DNA from: Charina bottae
Lineage: Eukaryota > Chordata > Lepidosauria > Squamata > Charinaidae
Assembly (NCBI GenBank): GCA_023362775.1
Contig: JALMGJ010000001.1
Coordinates: 61,469,501 to 61,533,500, forward strand
Direction: 5' to 3'
Length of the DNA: 64,000 bases
In this document: positions 1 through 11,895 of the stretch, piece after piece
How the letters are laid out: every line of letters starts with the position of its first letter
Position numbering within the stretch: the stretch's first letter is position 1
Program-made: the position numbers and the translations under genes
Notes under the pieces: model-generated
Database searches by the model: none
Told to the model about the DNA's origin: nothing
What the model saw: only the letters and a program-made list of their open reading frames with translations

Positions 1-541
1 GGACGGGACCACATGGAACTCTGAGCGAATTGTCTGCACCTATAGCCAAGCCACCTGGGCGGAGGATGGGTCGTGGGGCTACCACACCCCTATTTACATG
101 CTGAACCGGATAATCCGGCTGCAAGCTGTCCTGGACCTCGCTGGCCGCCGCATTGGTCAGTCTCTAAACCTGTTGGCAGACACCACAGACAAAATCCGCA
201 CTGCAGTTTATCAAAATCGCCTGGCCCTAGGCTACCTGCTTGCTAAGGAGGGAGGGGTCTGTGGAAAATTCAACCTCACCAATTGCTGCCTGCAGATTGG
301 GGAAACTGGCCACGTCGTTCACCAGCTAACCACCGAGCTACAACAGCTCACCTATAACCCTCCCCAGGAATGGAAAGGGTTTAACCTTCAGGATTGGCTT
401 GATGGCTGGGGCCTTCCCAAACTGCCAGGGCTTAAGGTGATTGTTGGCCTTGTGGGTCTCATCGCAGCCGGCTGTGTCATTCTCCCTTGTGTTCTTCCTA
501 TCTTTGCTCGCACCATTTCTAGCTCGTCTCCCTCCTCGTAG
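1..541 (+). CDS. env: Endogenous retrovirus envelope, transmembrane subunit (5' end cut by window edge)
   Basis: The frame is open from base 2 to the TAG at 539-541, so this is the C-terminal part of a longer envelope gene starting outside the window. Visible in order: a heptad-rich helix, a stretch ending in L-A-K-E-G-G-V at the usual immunosuppressive-domain position, a cysteine motif C-x7-C-C, a tryptophan-containing pre-membrane segment, and a hydrophobic anchor (about the last 40 residues) with a short Ser/Pro tail. This is the standard order of a class I fusion TM subunit in gamma- or alpha-like retroviruses. The C-x7-CC spacing differs from the x6 spacing of the second retrovirus in this window, so the two are different lineages. 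It reads sense to USH2A. No stop is seen in the part present. SU and the cleavage site are not visible. Confidence 0.85.
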   Translation, partial: DGTTWNSERIVCTYSQATWAEDGSWGYHTPIYMLNRIIRLQAVLDLAGRRIGQSLNLLADTTDKIRTAVYQNRLALGYLLAKEGGVCGKFNLTNCCLQIGETGHVVHQLTTELQQLTYNPPQEWKGFNLQDWLDGWGLPKLPGLKVIVGLVGLIAAGCVILPCVLPIFARTISSSSPSS

Positions 542-679
542 ATAAACAGGCCGCAGTAAAGGCCATGGCCTTGTGGGATTACGAAATGCTCACTACTTCC
601 CGAGAGGATAACCCCTACGCTGAAATAAGTGGAACTCCACAGTAATTGAGGAATTTTGGTGGAGTTCCAAAGGGGGGAA
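542..679 (+). other. env-LTR spacer with polypurine tract
   Basis: Short untranslated stretch between the envelope stop and the LTR. It ends in a purine run (about 668-679, AAAGGGGGGAA) directly before the TG of the LTR, the expected polypurine tract that primes plus-strand synthesis. Confidence 0.7.
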
Positions 680-1186
680 TGAAGCAGGCAGGCCAGAATC
701 ACATAGTTCTTTATACCATATATTGCCTCTCTAACGCTTGCTAGGCCTATGGCCTGTTCCATTACATGCTACGTCTAATCAATCAAAACCAATCAACCAT
801 AATCAACACCTGTCTTTTGCAACAGCTGAAAACCTCTTGCCTAAATGTTCTAACCAACATCCTGACCTTTGTAACAGAACGCAATGGACCTTGAACAGTT
901 CCCTAAAATGCTATGGATGGTGTAAGATAACTTCCCTTTTCTGGTATCCTGTTTTGACGTTCTATGTACGAACAGCTGTGCTAATGATATTTTTAATAAC
1001 TGCTGATCTTGTCATATCCTGAAATGTATTGATTGCAAAAACCTATAAAAGATTGACTGCGGGTGTGACTTGGGGTTCAGATTTGCTGAGCTATCGCTCT
1101 GAACCTTGCTAACAATAAACCTGTGTTCTCCAATCTCGGTGGTCTCGTGTCCCGTCATTTGGGAAGGTGAGTTTTCCCGCTACACA
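680..1186 (+). mobile_element. 3' LTR of the first endogenous retrovirus
   Basis: About 507 bp, starting TGAAGC right after the polypurine tract and ending GCTACACA. It has a TATA box (TATAAAA, 1044-1050) and a polyadenylation signal (AATAAA, 1114-1119), so U3, R and U5 can be placed. The 5' LTR lies outside the window, so target duplication and LTR divergence cannot be read. Because it is sense to USH2A, its promoter and poly(A) signal could affect host transcripts; that is inference. Confidence 0.8.
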
Positions 1187-1189
1187 GTC

Positions 1190-1724
1190 ATTCTTGACAC
1201 TTCATGACCTGATGGATATTATTTTGCCAGGATTATCAGTAACTGCTATAGAGCCCTTCTTGGCACAGGCACAGGTTACTTGTGGGACCAACTGTTTATC
1301 TCTGTCTGCCCTATGATATCAAACAGGGTGAGCATGCCCCAGATCCTTTCACTTAAACAATGTAATCTGATGGGACCCAGAAAACATGCCTTCTCTGTCA
1401 CAGTGCCTGCCCAATGGAACAGTATACCCCTAAAGATTAGGAAGGCCTTGACTTTGCCAGCTTTTTGTAGAACATTTAAGACCTGGCTCTTCTGGCTCTT
1501 ACACTGGGTAAGATGATCCTTGTGTAAAACTGTTACTACTTGGCTGAATATTGTTTGTTGTTTTTTATTACAATAATGTGTTTTTTATTTTCATTTTTTA
1601 TTATTATGAGTCACCCAAAAGTCATACATGAAATGGGCAGCCATATACATTGAATGAATGAATGAATGAATGAATGAATGAATGAATGAATGAATGAATG
1701 AATGAATGAATGAATGAATGAATG
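1190..1724 (+). mobile_element. L2-type LINE, 3' end with (GAAT)n tail
   Basis: Around 1260-1500 the + strand reads as the C-terminal end of an L2/CR1-type reverse transcriptase protein: a W-D-Q-L start, then R-K-H-A-F-S-V, W-N-S-I-P and F-K-T-W-L-F, a layout seen at the end of many such ORF2 proteins. It is followed by a short 3' UTR and about 18 copies of GAAT (1651-1724), the typical tail of L2 elements. It is heavily 5' truncated. It starts next to the retroviral LTR, so the virus may have integrated into or beside it. Confidence 0.65.
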
Positions 1725-4121
1725 ATGGCAGTGGAAGAATTGGCCACATATACATTCTATTGCATTATTTAAAACCTTCGTTTCTTTTTTCCCTATTTAT
1801 AAAGAAATGTCTCTGTTTTGATAAGTTCACCAACTGAATGAAAATTTCAGCTCTTGTATGATTTCTATTCATTGAGTACAGCTTGTACCTTTTTGCTGTG
1901 TAGCTGTTATGAAAGGGGAGCTGTCAGAAAAAAAGAGATGTCAACCCAAACTCAGCAATAGAAAGATGGCTGAATGCACAAGGTTTCCGCCCCAGATTTT
2001 GAAAAGTCAGGCCTTCTAAATTCTCAACTTGGATAGGCATTAGAATTGTTAAAATCTTAATTTCTTTCTGTTCCACTGATCAATTTTTGTCAGAGAACTG
2101 AGTGACTGAAGGAAGAACTAAATGTATTGTTTAATATAGTATAATTAGCTTTATTAAGTCAGATGAAGAGCAAAAGTGTTGGTATACAGCAGGGCTGCAC
2201 AGGTCCATATGTATCCCTGGGATGGACACTTGTGCAACCTGGCTTTAGAGACTGCTTAATACTTCATTTATTATGTTTAAAGTCTGCCTTTCCTCCAAGG
2301 AATTTGAGGTGGTGTTTAAGCTCTTAACCTTTGCTTAATCTCCAAAGTAGCAAAATTGACTAGTTCAATAGCCTGTCAGTTGTTCATGCTGTTAAGTAGG
2401 AATGAAATTAAATTTTGTTCCTCCATTGTACTTTTTCTATATAATTGCTGCATGCTATTTTGCCATGCTAATTGAGCATTTACTGGACAAGATGTGTTGA
2501 TTCAGTAAGTTACTGGTGGAGTGGTTGCCCCTTGAGGGCTGTAGTAAACCTCAAAAAGAGCAGTTGAAGTAGCACTGTTTGTTAGAGGCAGTATATCATC
2601 CTGATAGGTACATGGCTCTTCTGTTAAGAATGTGACAGAGAAATTATTGCTGCCTTATAATTATTGCTTGTGTATGAAGCTAGTCCTTATAGGAAAGGTT
2701 AAGACTGAAGAGATGAAGGGCGGGGGGATATTCCCACCAAGTTCCCATTCACAAAAATATGCTGTTTATTTTTGATTAATGAGTAGAAGTTTGATCGATG
2801 GTTGCACGTGATCAGCTGTTCAGAAGCTCTTGATAAGTTTAACAATTGCTTTGCAACCAGTTTTCCAAAACATCTTTAAAATTATTGCCTGACAGAGACT
2901 CCATTTAGATCCTTGGAGTGCAATTGGGCGGTGGGGGGGGGTGAGTGAGTGGAAGGTTGCCTTTCAAAAATTATACGTAGGTTATAGATAACCTTTAATG
3001 CAATAGGAATAACCTACACTGTCCAACATATAAACCAGAGGCAGGTAACCTTTTGGTGACAGGAGCTGCCCTTTTTTTTTTTTTGTATTCTGAGAGACCT
3101 GCAATTTACTATTACAAAATTCGTTAATAGGAACTCTGGATTAAGACAGGGCAGAAATTTAATGCTGAGTCCAGCTCCTGTTCTGAAGAGAGAACAGGAA
3201 GGGAAAAGCAACACGAGGCTCCAGTGCTCATTTCCCCCTTCTTAAACCATAGCTTATGAAACAGGAATGGTGGACACTGCAAAGTGGGTTTGAGGGTTAA
3301 ATGACCAATAAATTCCCAGGACATTAAGTGTTCCATGCACAGCATTTGCTTAAACACACCAAATTTCTGTTCTAATTGCCTCTCTTTCCCCTATTTCATA
3401 ACTCCTCTCAAACTTCAGAACTAGCATTTAGGTGTGTTTTAGAAGTCTGAATTCTGAAAACAACTCCTAAATCCCAGCTACCAAGCTCAGTCAGAAGTAC
3501 CAATGTACCTCTTACATTTCAAATCTAATTGGCTCCCCAGTATCTAAAACAGCATGTCCTCCATTTCAAAGAAGTCAGTATTAATTGTTAAAATAGTCCG
3601 AGTAAGCTCTTCTGGAAGTTCCATCTATAGAAATTGCACCTCATCTTTGGGATTTCTTCTTAGACAAAGACCAGTGATGAATTCTTTTTGCTCCAGGCTA
3701 AAACCTCTTTATTTTACATTTCAGCTTAATTATTCTTTTTCTGTTCCTGTCATTGTGATTGCTATTATATTTTTATTGTTTTAGAACTTCACTGATTTCA
3801 AAGGTCTACCTACATCTACCTTGAAATGCAAATAAAAATGTGGTTTGCATACAATTAATATAATAAATAAATGGTGTCATGTTATCATGCAACATTGTGC
3901 TTCTGCTGATCATGTTTGGCTTACCATATGACTGGGACTAGAGGTATGCAAGATGACTTATAGTGCAGCTGGTAATTGCTGAGAGCAGAAAAAGCAGGTA
4001 TCCTTAGCCATTGGTTGTGAAGTTGATTTGCTAAACTCCCTCATATCAGATAGCAATCATGCTCAGGTGAGATACATAGCATAACAAATTTGAGAGCATT
4101 ACTTCTTAATATATCAATGGA
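1725..4121. other. Intronic sequence, no gene seen
   Basis: AT-rich sequence in the intron upstream of the first USH2A exon seen here. A G-rich run lies near 2927-2942. A stretch near 2255-2320 vaguely resembles an L2/CR1 3' end. No exon with splice sites or intact element was recognised. Confidence 0.5.
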
Positions 4122-4200
4122 TTGTTATTAGTATTTATTTATTTATTTATTTATTTATCAAATTTATCACCGCCCATCTCTACCACGGTAGACTCTGTAT
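4122..4200 (-). repeat. 3' tail of an L2-like retroelement
   Basis: A (TATT)n run followed by a block containing CACCGCCCATCTC. On the minus strand this is the usual squamate LINE/SINE tail: a short conserved block ending in (AATA)n. A second copy of the same tail lies at 48500-48590. Confidence 0.5.
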
Positions 4201-4407
4201 GGATGTACTATAATAACATCATTGTAATATAAGACGTGTGTAGCCCACTTTGTACAGTAGTGCAAAAAGATGTAAAATTAAACTAACCATGCTTTGTTTG
4301 CTGTTGATCCTCAATATCAGTTTTCCAGTGTATGGAGCATTTTGATTCCATCCGGCATATGTTGCCCACATCTTTCTCTGCTCTAATTCTTCCATGTTTT
4401 CCAACAG

Positions 4408-4558
4408 CTCCAGATGGCATGTTGCCTCCTAGGCTTTCATCTGCTACTCCGACCAGTCTTCAGGTTCTCTGGTCTATACCAGTTCGCAACAATGCTCCAG
4501 GCTTACCCAGATACCAACTCCAAATAAGACTTAAGAACTCCCCAGAAGATATTACAGA
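4408..4558 (+). CDS. USH2A: USH2A exon (usherin, first half of a fibronectin III repeat)
   Basis: 151 bp between a polypyrimidine/AG acceptor (AG at 4406-4407) and a GTAAGTA donor at 4559. It enters with 2 nt and leaves with 2 nt of a split codon. The product begins P-D-G-M-L-P-P-R-L and contains L-Q-V-L-W-S-I-P, the B-strand tryptophan of a fibronectin III fold. Usherin is a very large basement-membrane and stereocilia/photoreceptor protein built mostly of such repeats, and its loss causes Usher syndrome type 2 in humans. The assignment rests on the joined exon set, above all the exon at 42986, which closely resembles human usherin. Short exons and large introns fit this gene. Confidence 0.85.
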
Positions 4559-4706
4559 GTAAGTAAATAAATACTAAACTCTGCCTATATTCTGAAGAAA
4601 TGCAAACTGATGTGAGGTGGCTTATCTCAAATGCAGCAGTTCTGTTTGTGCAGTATTTCCCTGTGATATTGTATTTCTCATCTTAAAATACATATTTTTG
4701 CTTTAG

Positions 4707-4849
4707 GTTGCTTTCTAAGCCAACAATTTATTTACATCATATACTCAAGGATCTGCAGCCGTACACATCTTACGAATTGAGGGTTATTGCCTGTAACGAA
4801 TATGGTGATACATTCAGCAACTGGACTCTGATAGATACAGCCGAGGATA
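4707..4849 (+). CDS. USH2A: USH2A exon (second half of the same fibronectin III repeat)
   Basis: 143 bp with acceptor TTTAG (4702-4706) and donor GTAAGT at 4850. Its first base completes the Glu codon split by the previous exon, and it ends with 1 nt of a codon. The peptide has the typical fibronectin III second half: L-Q-P-Y-T-S-Y-E-L-R-V-I-A-C-N-E-Y-G, with the conserved tyrosine-containing F strand, then the domain end T-A-E-D. The intron between the two exons is only 148 bp, the shortest in the window. Confidence 0.88.
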
Positions 4850-5782
4850 GTAAGTAGCCTGCAGAACTGCACAGTGAATTTTTGCTAAGTGCAGGACATA
4901 CCGCACACATCTCTAGCCAATGTAATGATGATAGCATTTACTAAGATGATTGAAACTATTACTAAGCTTTTTGACTGTGTAAGGCTGCACATTGTTTCCA
5001 GCAATTATGTGCATTCTGGAAAGATACCATAACTTTTCAATGTATTCATTATGCTGCAATCCTAAAATGTTTATCAACCCTGTCAGCCTCCTTCCCATTA
5101 CTTGATCCTTCTAACCAAGGATGCTAAACACTAAATATTTGCCCTTCAGCATGCAATATGTGCCATATTTCCAGGGAATGAACAGTGACTCCATTTCATG
5201 AACTTCTCTCCAAGAGCAGCTTGCAGCCGGAGAGCTACACAGAAAACAGTAATAGATTTATATTGTGATTATAATTTATGCATAATTCCAAATGAGGCCA
5301 CTTCAAGCCTTTCTGTATGGTCCCCAATTTGTTTCTGAGTTGTTGCTGATTTTGGCTGAATGTGTAAAAATTAACATTACCAAGACAAATAGGGATAGGA
5401 GGTGAGGAGAGGGATGAAAGGTTCAATTTATTTCAAAAAAGTAGATGGTTTTTTAAAATGTTTTTATTCCATTCATGGACAATTTCTGCCTATCTTTTCA
5501 CACCCCATTCTATCCACATTAAGCTTGTGGTTAATTCTGCAACACCCAGATATATCCCTTGATGCAAGAAAGGTTTTGTATCCATCTACTAGATATAAGC
5601 AATTAAATCAAAATTATAATAATTTAACATAAATAAAGGTGTACTGCTTGGTCCTCAGACTTGGGAGCATGAAATATTTGCATCCATATAGACAAAACTG
5701 GTGTTAGGGTTTATGCTATTTTATATTTTCTACATACCGCCTACAGGAGAACGTCTCAGTCTCACTCTTGCTCTCTTTTTCT
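4850..5782. other. Intronic sequence
   Basis: Start of the 7-kb intron between the 4707 and 11896 exons. AT-rich. No gene, RNA or complete repeat recognised before the hAT element at 5791. Confidence 0.5.
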
Positions 5783-5790
5783 CTCTAAAC

Positions 5791-6017
5791 CAGTGGCTCT
5801 TAAACTGTTTAACCCAATTACCCCTTTCCCAGTCTTAAATAATGTCATTACCCCAACACCCCAAAAAACAAAATCCAGACTCTGTTGCTTAACACAAGTG
5901 TCTTGGCAGCGGCAGTCCCAAAATGGATCCTTGACTTACAGACAAGCAATTACAAATTGCTCCATTACCCCCAGGATATGCCCAAGGGGGTAATTACCCC
6001 CAGTTTGAGAACCATTG
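5791..6017. mobile_element. hAT-type MITE with 8-bp target duplication
   Basis: 227 bp bounded by terminal inverted repeats: CAGTGGCTCTTAAACTG at the left, and at the right CAGTTTGAGAACCATTG, whose complement is CAATGGTTCTCAAACTG. It is flanked by CTCTAAAC (5783-5790) and CTCTAAAT (6018-6025), an 8-bp duplication with one mismatch, the hallmark of hAT transposases. The interior is non-coding, so it is a non-autonomous Charlie-like element. Confidence 0.8.
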
Positions 6018-6025
6018 CTCTAAAT

Positions 6026-7250
6026 GCACACCACAATGGAATTCAGGAACTGAATTTGTTGGGTGTTCTGGAAATGTAATAAATATAATGGATATTGGAG
6101 ACAGAAAAGCAAATCCATCCAGCCTTTGTTCGTGGTACCTGTCTTGTAAACCACTCCCTTCAAACCTACATTGTATTTTTAATGTCTTTGTTACAAAAAG
6201 ACAAGTAGACAACATTTTTTTCTCTGATTACACTACTAAGAGAAAAATGTCAGCTGAATATCAGCCTGTTAAACAGCTATTTAAAAAACAAACAAGGACT
6301 CTTTCAAAAGCCATACTTGGATGGAATCCTTAAATATTAAGTATTATTGTTATTGTTGTTTTAGTTTTTTAACTGTAGAAGTGGCAATTGTCTGGAACTC
6401 ATTTTATATTCTATTACAAAGTTTGATTAAATTTATTATTCTGCTCTGGAAAGTTCACTAAACACTGGTCCCTTACAGATATGTTCTCCCTGACCTCTGA
6501 AAGCATGCAACTCTCATTACCTTTAAAATGCAATAATCTATTTCTGTTGCCCACTGCATATATCAAGAAATTCTATGATTCCCATCGTGCCTGGCCATCA
6601 GAAGATAATACTGTACTAGTAAGTAAATAAACACTTGTCTCTAGTCAGATGATTAGAAAAGATTAATGATAATTTTATACCTCCTTTTCTTAAATAGAGT
6701 CTGAACTTTTGAAGCAGACAAGCAAAATAGCCTCCCATAAAAGATAATTTCATTTGGCAAAATGAAACTACCTTCCAGTATTAATGTTGTAATGAAATAG
6801 CCTGAGGAATCAATCAAAGGCATTAAGCGATACGCCCCTCCCCTTCCACTCCTCATCTGCTACAGTTGGCTCTATAAACAATTCCGACTAAGTAACAAGA
6901 GTTTATTATTTTGTTTTCAGCCCTGGCAGGCGAGGCTGTATCACTGTCAGACTCTCGCAGGCTTCCATCCAGTGACAGCCACATTGACAACATGTTCTAT
7001 TCCACATTGATTTTACAGTTAAGGAGCTGATTGTGATATATAGAGATTTTAAGAATTCAGCTGAGAGGCTGACTTTTGCCTTTTATCATTCCATTAAAAT
7101 TTTATAACCATCTTTTTCATGTCATTTCACCCATGAATTCTTACTTTAAAAAGTGATTGCTGCTGCTGGGAGCATACCTTTTTTCATATTCAGAGCTTTT
7201 TATTATATTAGCAAACTACTCCAATTATAGTTAATAGTTGTGTTTTACAT
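6026..7250. other. Intronic sequence
   Basis: AT-rich intron without a recognisable gene, exon or complete element. Confidence 0.45.
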
Positions 7251-7253
7251 AAT

Positions 7254-7760
7254 TGTGGTGACCCCACCATCTAAGCAGGATCTTGCTAGCTGATAGTGTC
7301 TTCACAGACACAGAGAGACAGACTGCCAAAGTATCTATTCATCTAACACAATCATGAGATATAACTTTAACTCTTCTTTTTCCAGCAGGGCCAATTCAAA
7401 GTCCCCCAAAGTCTTGTTTGTCCTGGCCACTCAGACTAGAGTCCAGTAACAGGTAGTTCAAAATCAGTGCAAGAGTGAACTTCTCCTATCCACTTTCGTA
7501 TAACATAGGATCCTTAACAGCAACCAAGCAGGACAGTTCACTTCATCTGTTCCAGGCAAGGGTGGAGATTTCCGAACAGGCTTTCTTGGTTTAATCCAAG
7601 ATACTGGGCCCTCAAGGTCGGGCTGTCACAGAGAGCTATTCCAGCACCAAACATCACTGAGGCGGGTCCTTTAAATAGGGAACGCTCCCAGGCACAACCT
7701 GAGCACAGCTGGCCTTGTCAGACCTGACTCCCTGAGGTAGTCAATTTGAGATATCAATCA
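7254..7760 (-). repeat. Possible solo LTR or other GC-richer repeat
   Basis: A block richer in GC than its surroundings, beginning TGTGGTGA. The sequences at 41691, 55170 and 63617 begin similarly (TGTGATGA, TGTGAGAT and TGTGATGG). A TATTTAAAGG on the minus strand near 7671 could be a core promoter. No matching right end or target duplication was found, so the call is tentative. Confidence 0.25.
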
Positions 7761-10700
7761 TATAATCACAGACTCCTCCATCTTGCTGCTCTGTAACTCT
7801 CTGCAAGAAGGTGGCTGTGGCAGAGTTCCCATGGTCTAGCAGGCCGGGTCTCTGGTTCACAGTTGTAGTCTTCATAGGCAACAGTCAGGAGCAATGGAAC
7901 AAAATTCTGCCTCACAGCTGGTACTAAGACTTGGCTTTTCTGCATCTGCTGTAATAAGTGCCTCTTCCTATTCCTCTTTCATATATGAAAATGATTCCTA
8001 GGCCAACGGTGTGACATGGTTGAATTCAGTTATCTTTTTAAGTGTTGCCATTTTAAAAAGGGGCTGTCGGAAATAAATGTCAAAAGGCATCCTTTTCTTT
8101 TAATGTTTTTTGGGGGGCAAAGTAAAAAATTAAGCTAAGCCCCTCTTCTCATAAGTTATAGCAGATAATGTTAAAAGGGCTATGTCTAAACTCTGCAGGG
8201 GTTTGTAATACAAGTTCATCTCATTATCCCAAATGTTATACCTATAATGCTAGCAGTGGGGATGAAAACCTTATCTTTCTTATCATAAGAGAAAACAAAC
8301 TGCTTGGTTATTTTCTTCCTGCAGATAGCCGCAGTCCAATTGTCCAGATAGATGCCTAATTAGTAAGGTGTTGTTGACCAGCCCTGTAGGAAATTAATCT
8401 TGAAAGCTGAATTGATTTAAGCTGACTTTCCAAAAGTCACTATCACCTTCTGTACCTTAAATCTTAACAAGATGTTTTCCTTTCATCCTAAAAGTCTTTT
8501 TCAAAATTATTTAAATCTAGATATCCTTTTTGGCACTATGGAAATGAAAAAAAAAAACACCTCCTATCCTAATTAAAATATGAAGATTCAAGTACTTTGT
8601 AAAAGTTATCTGAATAATTTTGAACACCACCTGTACATTTTAACCACATTCTAATACATAATTTTGCAGCTGAAAGAACCACTTACCTAGAATCCTCTAT
8701 CTTCACAGCAACTGATTTACAGAACTTTGCATAGGGGTAATTACTGTCACAAGCTGGACATAAACTGATCTAGCAGGAGAAAAAGTAGATACTGATGCAA
8801 TACTTCATGACTGGCTTTTTTTTTTGTCCCCTGTTCCAGTTGGCTATAGAATGTAACTCAAAATCCCTGGCACTGTTCACTTTGAACATGTGAAGATCTG
8901 ATTCTATGAAACTGAAAAAAAAAGCCTTGAAAGCTGTTTTAAATGATTACTGTACCCAACTATATCTTTTAAAAATATTTTCAATAAAATCTAATGTTCA
9001 CACAAAATATCATAAACACCAAAAATGCTGTGGGCAGAATAGGTGGGCATAGTATTTTCTTGATCTCTTGCAACAATTTATAGATTTCACAAGATGGTTG
9101 TGAAATGGAATTACAGATGTTACTGATCAGTGATTGAGCCAGATTTGTGTTTTTGCACCATGTTCTTGCTTGTACCTAGAGAGCAGTAAAGCCTCAATAT
9201 AATAAAAAGCACCTGCATTTTAAATGAAATTTCAATTGAAAAACTTAACAGCCCTTCAAATTGCAGAATTTAATGCAGCCCACTAAAGCTTAAATAACGT
9301 TTTGCCTCCACAGGCTGAGGGGTTTTGCATTCAAGGTGACTTGATTGTGTCGCATGGTGAAATTATTTACAATTAAGGGATTTCTCGAGGGGGGGCAGTT
9401 GCAGAGTATTTGCTGTTCCACGACACCTATGCAGGCATATGGTCCATCTTTTTCAGTATTCATGGAAGCTCCTGAACCTTTATGATAATTGAATCTGTTA
9501 GAGTGCTGAGTGGAGCAAGCATAAAACCTGTTAACCTAAAGGTCAGATCTGTGCATTGTTTATTTATCAGTAGGTGAAAGAGCTAAATCGGCAGCTTCTG
9601 TCACAGTCACAGTAAAAAATCACCTACAATATTAACAGGGAGTAGATAAATTGCAAAAAATGGATTAGAATGATAAACAGAAGAGAGCAGAAATATTGCA
9701 TATATAACAAGAAGCACAGGGATGGATTTTACTGGGCTATGAAATACGCAGGCTTGTTACAATGGCGTGATGAAAGTAATTAAGAATGTGCTCTGGAAAA
9801 ATAGCAGCAAAAGTTAGAACCGTGGTTCTTACCCGGTTCCACATTTCTCTTAAAATAATGAATTAATCCAGATAAGTCCATCTGACCATGGAGTGGATAT
9901 AGCAGGCAAGCTGTTTTTTCCTTCCATCTGCCCCCTCTGCCCACCATCTCCTCCCAAGGGTTTGGCTACTCCTTTGATCTAATTGGGGGAGCACAGTGGA
10001 GGAGAACAAGGGAAATTCTCTTGAGAGAAATTCTGTCATATACTGTATTTTAGCCTAGTTCTGCCAACTTTTTTCAGGTTTGCATAGAAGCCTGAAAAAG
10101 GTCAGGCTACTTTAATGGACAGGAGAAAGGTGCTGTGCCTGTGCATGGTCCAAAACACTTCTTCCAAATCACATTTGAAGTAAAGGCAGCCCTAGTAACT
10201 AATATAACTAGGAAGTACTGGCCCAATGGCGTGAAGACAGACCCTGTTTCTAAGACTCTGAGACCAAGGAATCAAATGTTTGAGATGCCCTGGCCTGCAC
10301 AATATCTGAAAGCCCCTTTCCCCATTAAACTAGAGGGAGAAAGCTAAACATACATACAGTATAATATTTTGATATCAGAAATAGTACATCAAGATGTTAT
10401 TAAAATTGAAAAGTCTGGGAAGTTTCCTGCTGCATCATACCAAACGTCCACTTAGGCATGATATTTCACGTAGACTAGCCTTTAAGAAATCTAACACTAG
10501 AAGGCAAACAAGGAATAGTTCTTCTCTGGTGCTATTTTTCCACTGCAATTCATGTTAGCAGTATACCACTATTGAACACTGAAATTCCTTATCTTGTGGC
10601 CTTGTTTTAATTATGGGAGGAAGTACATAATGTTAATTCTTAATTAGAAGGGTCTGTATTCAGCAAAAGCCTCTCACTTGTTGGAAGGGTCCTCTTACCC

Positions 10701-10839
10701 ATGGGAGGCTTTTGATGCAATGGAAGTTTTTCACTGGATAAATGGGAGAGGGACTGACATTCACCCATCTATAAAATAAAATAGGATATCAATAAAATAA
10801 ATAAAATAAATTAGGAAAATAGGAGGAAGGAGTATTTGG
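7761..10839. other. Intronic sequence
   Basis: About 3 kb of mostly unique-looking AT-rich intron. Short homopolymer runs occur (T run near 8818, G run near 9391). No exon, RNA gene or complete repeat was recognised. Confidence 0.45.
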
Positions 10840-10935
10840 TATGTTCACCGCCTTGAGTCATTTATAAATAATAATAATAATAATAATAATAAAGGTGGGA
10901 TAGAAAATAAATAAAAAAAAATAAAAAAAAATATA
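10840..10935 (+). repeat. Retroelement 3' tail with (AAT)n and A-rich run
   Basis: CACCGCCTTGAGTCA followed by (AAT)n, then AAAGGTGGGATAGAAAATAAATAA and A-rich sequence. This looks like the 3' end of an L2/CR1-related element on the + strand. No coding part is attached. Confidence 0.45.
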
Positions 10936-11465
10936 TCCCTTGTCCCTGCAGTCCTCCATCTTTCCCTAAAATCTGCTCATGGAAGTTGGGAATTACAAAG
11001 GGAAATCAGAATTGCGTTCTGCCAGTTGCAGTGTTCTGAACAGTGTCCCTAAGGAATGCCTTCCACTAGCAGAATCCATAATATATTCCTCCAAATCATT
11101 GCAAAAGTGGGTTAAATTAATACTCTGTAGAAACACTGACTATAATGGTTGAGTTAAGCCAGGATTAACCATGGGGCTGGTTTTAGATACTGCTAAATCA
11201 TAATGGATGGGTTCACCTACCATACTAAGCCCAGATTGAACAAATTACATTATGGCATAATGTTATTAGAAAATGAGACCAATGGGATTCTCAATTCAAC
11301 TGAGAACTAAGTGATAGCTTTCAAAGAATAAATAGTTACATAATCTTCACTACTGCATTCATTACAATAAAGGGAAATTGTGGGTGATATTTCCCTCCAT
11401 TTCTTATATTGTCTTGATGAAACAAAGGTATTTTCTGGTGAAAAGGTTTCATTTGTGCATTATAA

Positions 11466-11805
11466 AGGTAAAGGTAAAGGTTCCCCCCGCACATTTGTGC
11501 AGTTGTGTCCGACTCCAGGGGCCGGTGCTCATCTCCGTTTGTTAGCCGAAGAGCCAGCGTTGTCCGAAGACGCCTCCACAGTCATGTGGCCGGCATGACA
11601 CGTGCGGAACGCTGTTACCTATCCATCAAAGTGGTACCTATTAATCTACTTGCATTTGCATGCTTTCGAATTGCTAGGTTGGCAAGAGCTGGGGCTAGTG
11701 CGGGAGCTCACTCCGTCACGTGGGGCTAGGGATTCGAACCTCCGAACTTGCGATCTTCCGATCAACAAGCCTGGCGTCTTACCCGCTGAGCCACCACACC
11801 CCTTA
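11466..11805 (-). mobile_element. Full-length Sauria-type tRNA SINE with BovB-like tail
   Basis: Minus-strand SINE of about 340 bp. A tRNA-derived head at the right carries a pol III A box (GTGGCTCAGCGGGTAAGACG, complement of 11777-11796) and B box (GTTCGAATCC, near 11728-11738). The body leads to a BovB-like 3' end with GAGTCGGACACAACTG and an ACCTTTACC tail. Both sides carry the same 13-bp target duplication TTGTGCATTATAA (11453-11465 and 11806-11818). The perfect duplication suggests a fairly recent insertion. Family knowledge: such SINEs are mobilised by BovB, which is also present here. Confidence 0.9.
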
Positions 11806-11895
11806 TTGTGCATTATAACACACATATAGAAAAGGAAATGGCTGCACATTAGGAACAATTACCTTGTTCTTTTTTTCTCTCTTCCTCTGTTGTAG

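Noticed and set aside
388..762. 124-codon minus-strand frame over env and LTR
   Set aside because: Antisense to a recognised envelope; no family features.
9300..9440. Less AT-rich stretch that could be a conserved non-coding element
   Set aside because: Conservation cannot be judged from one sequence.
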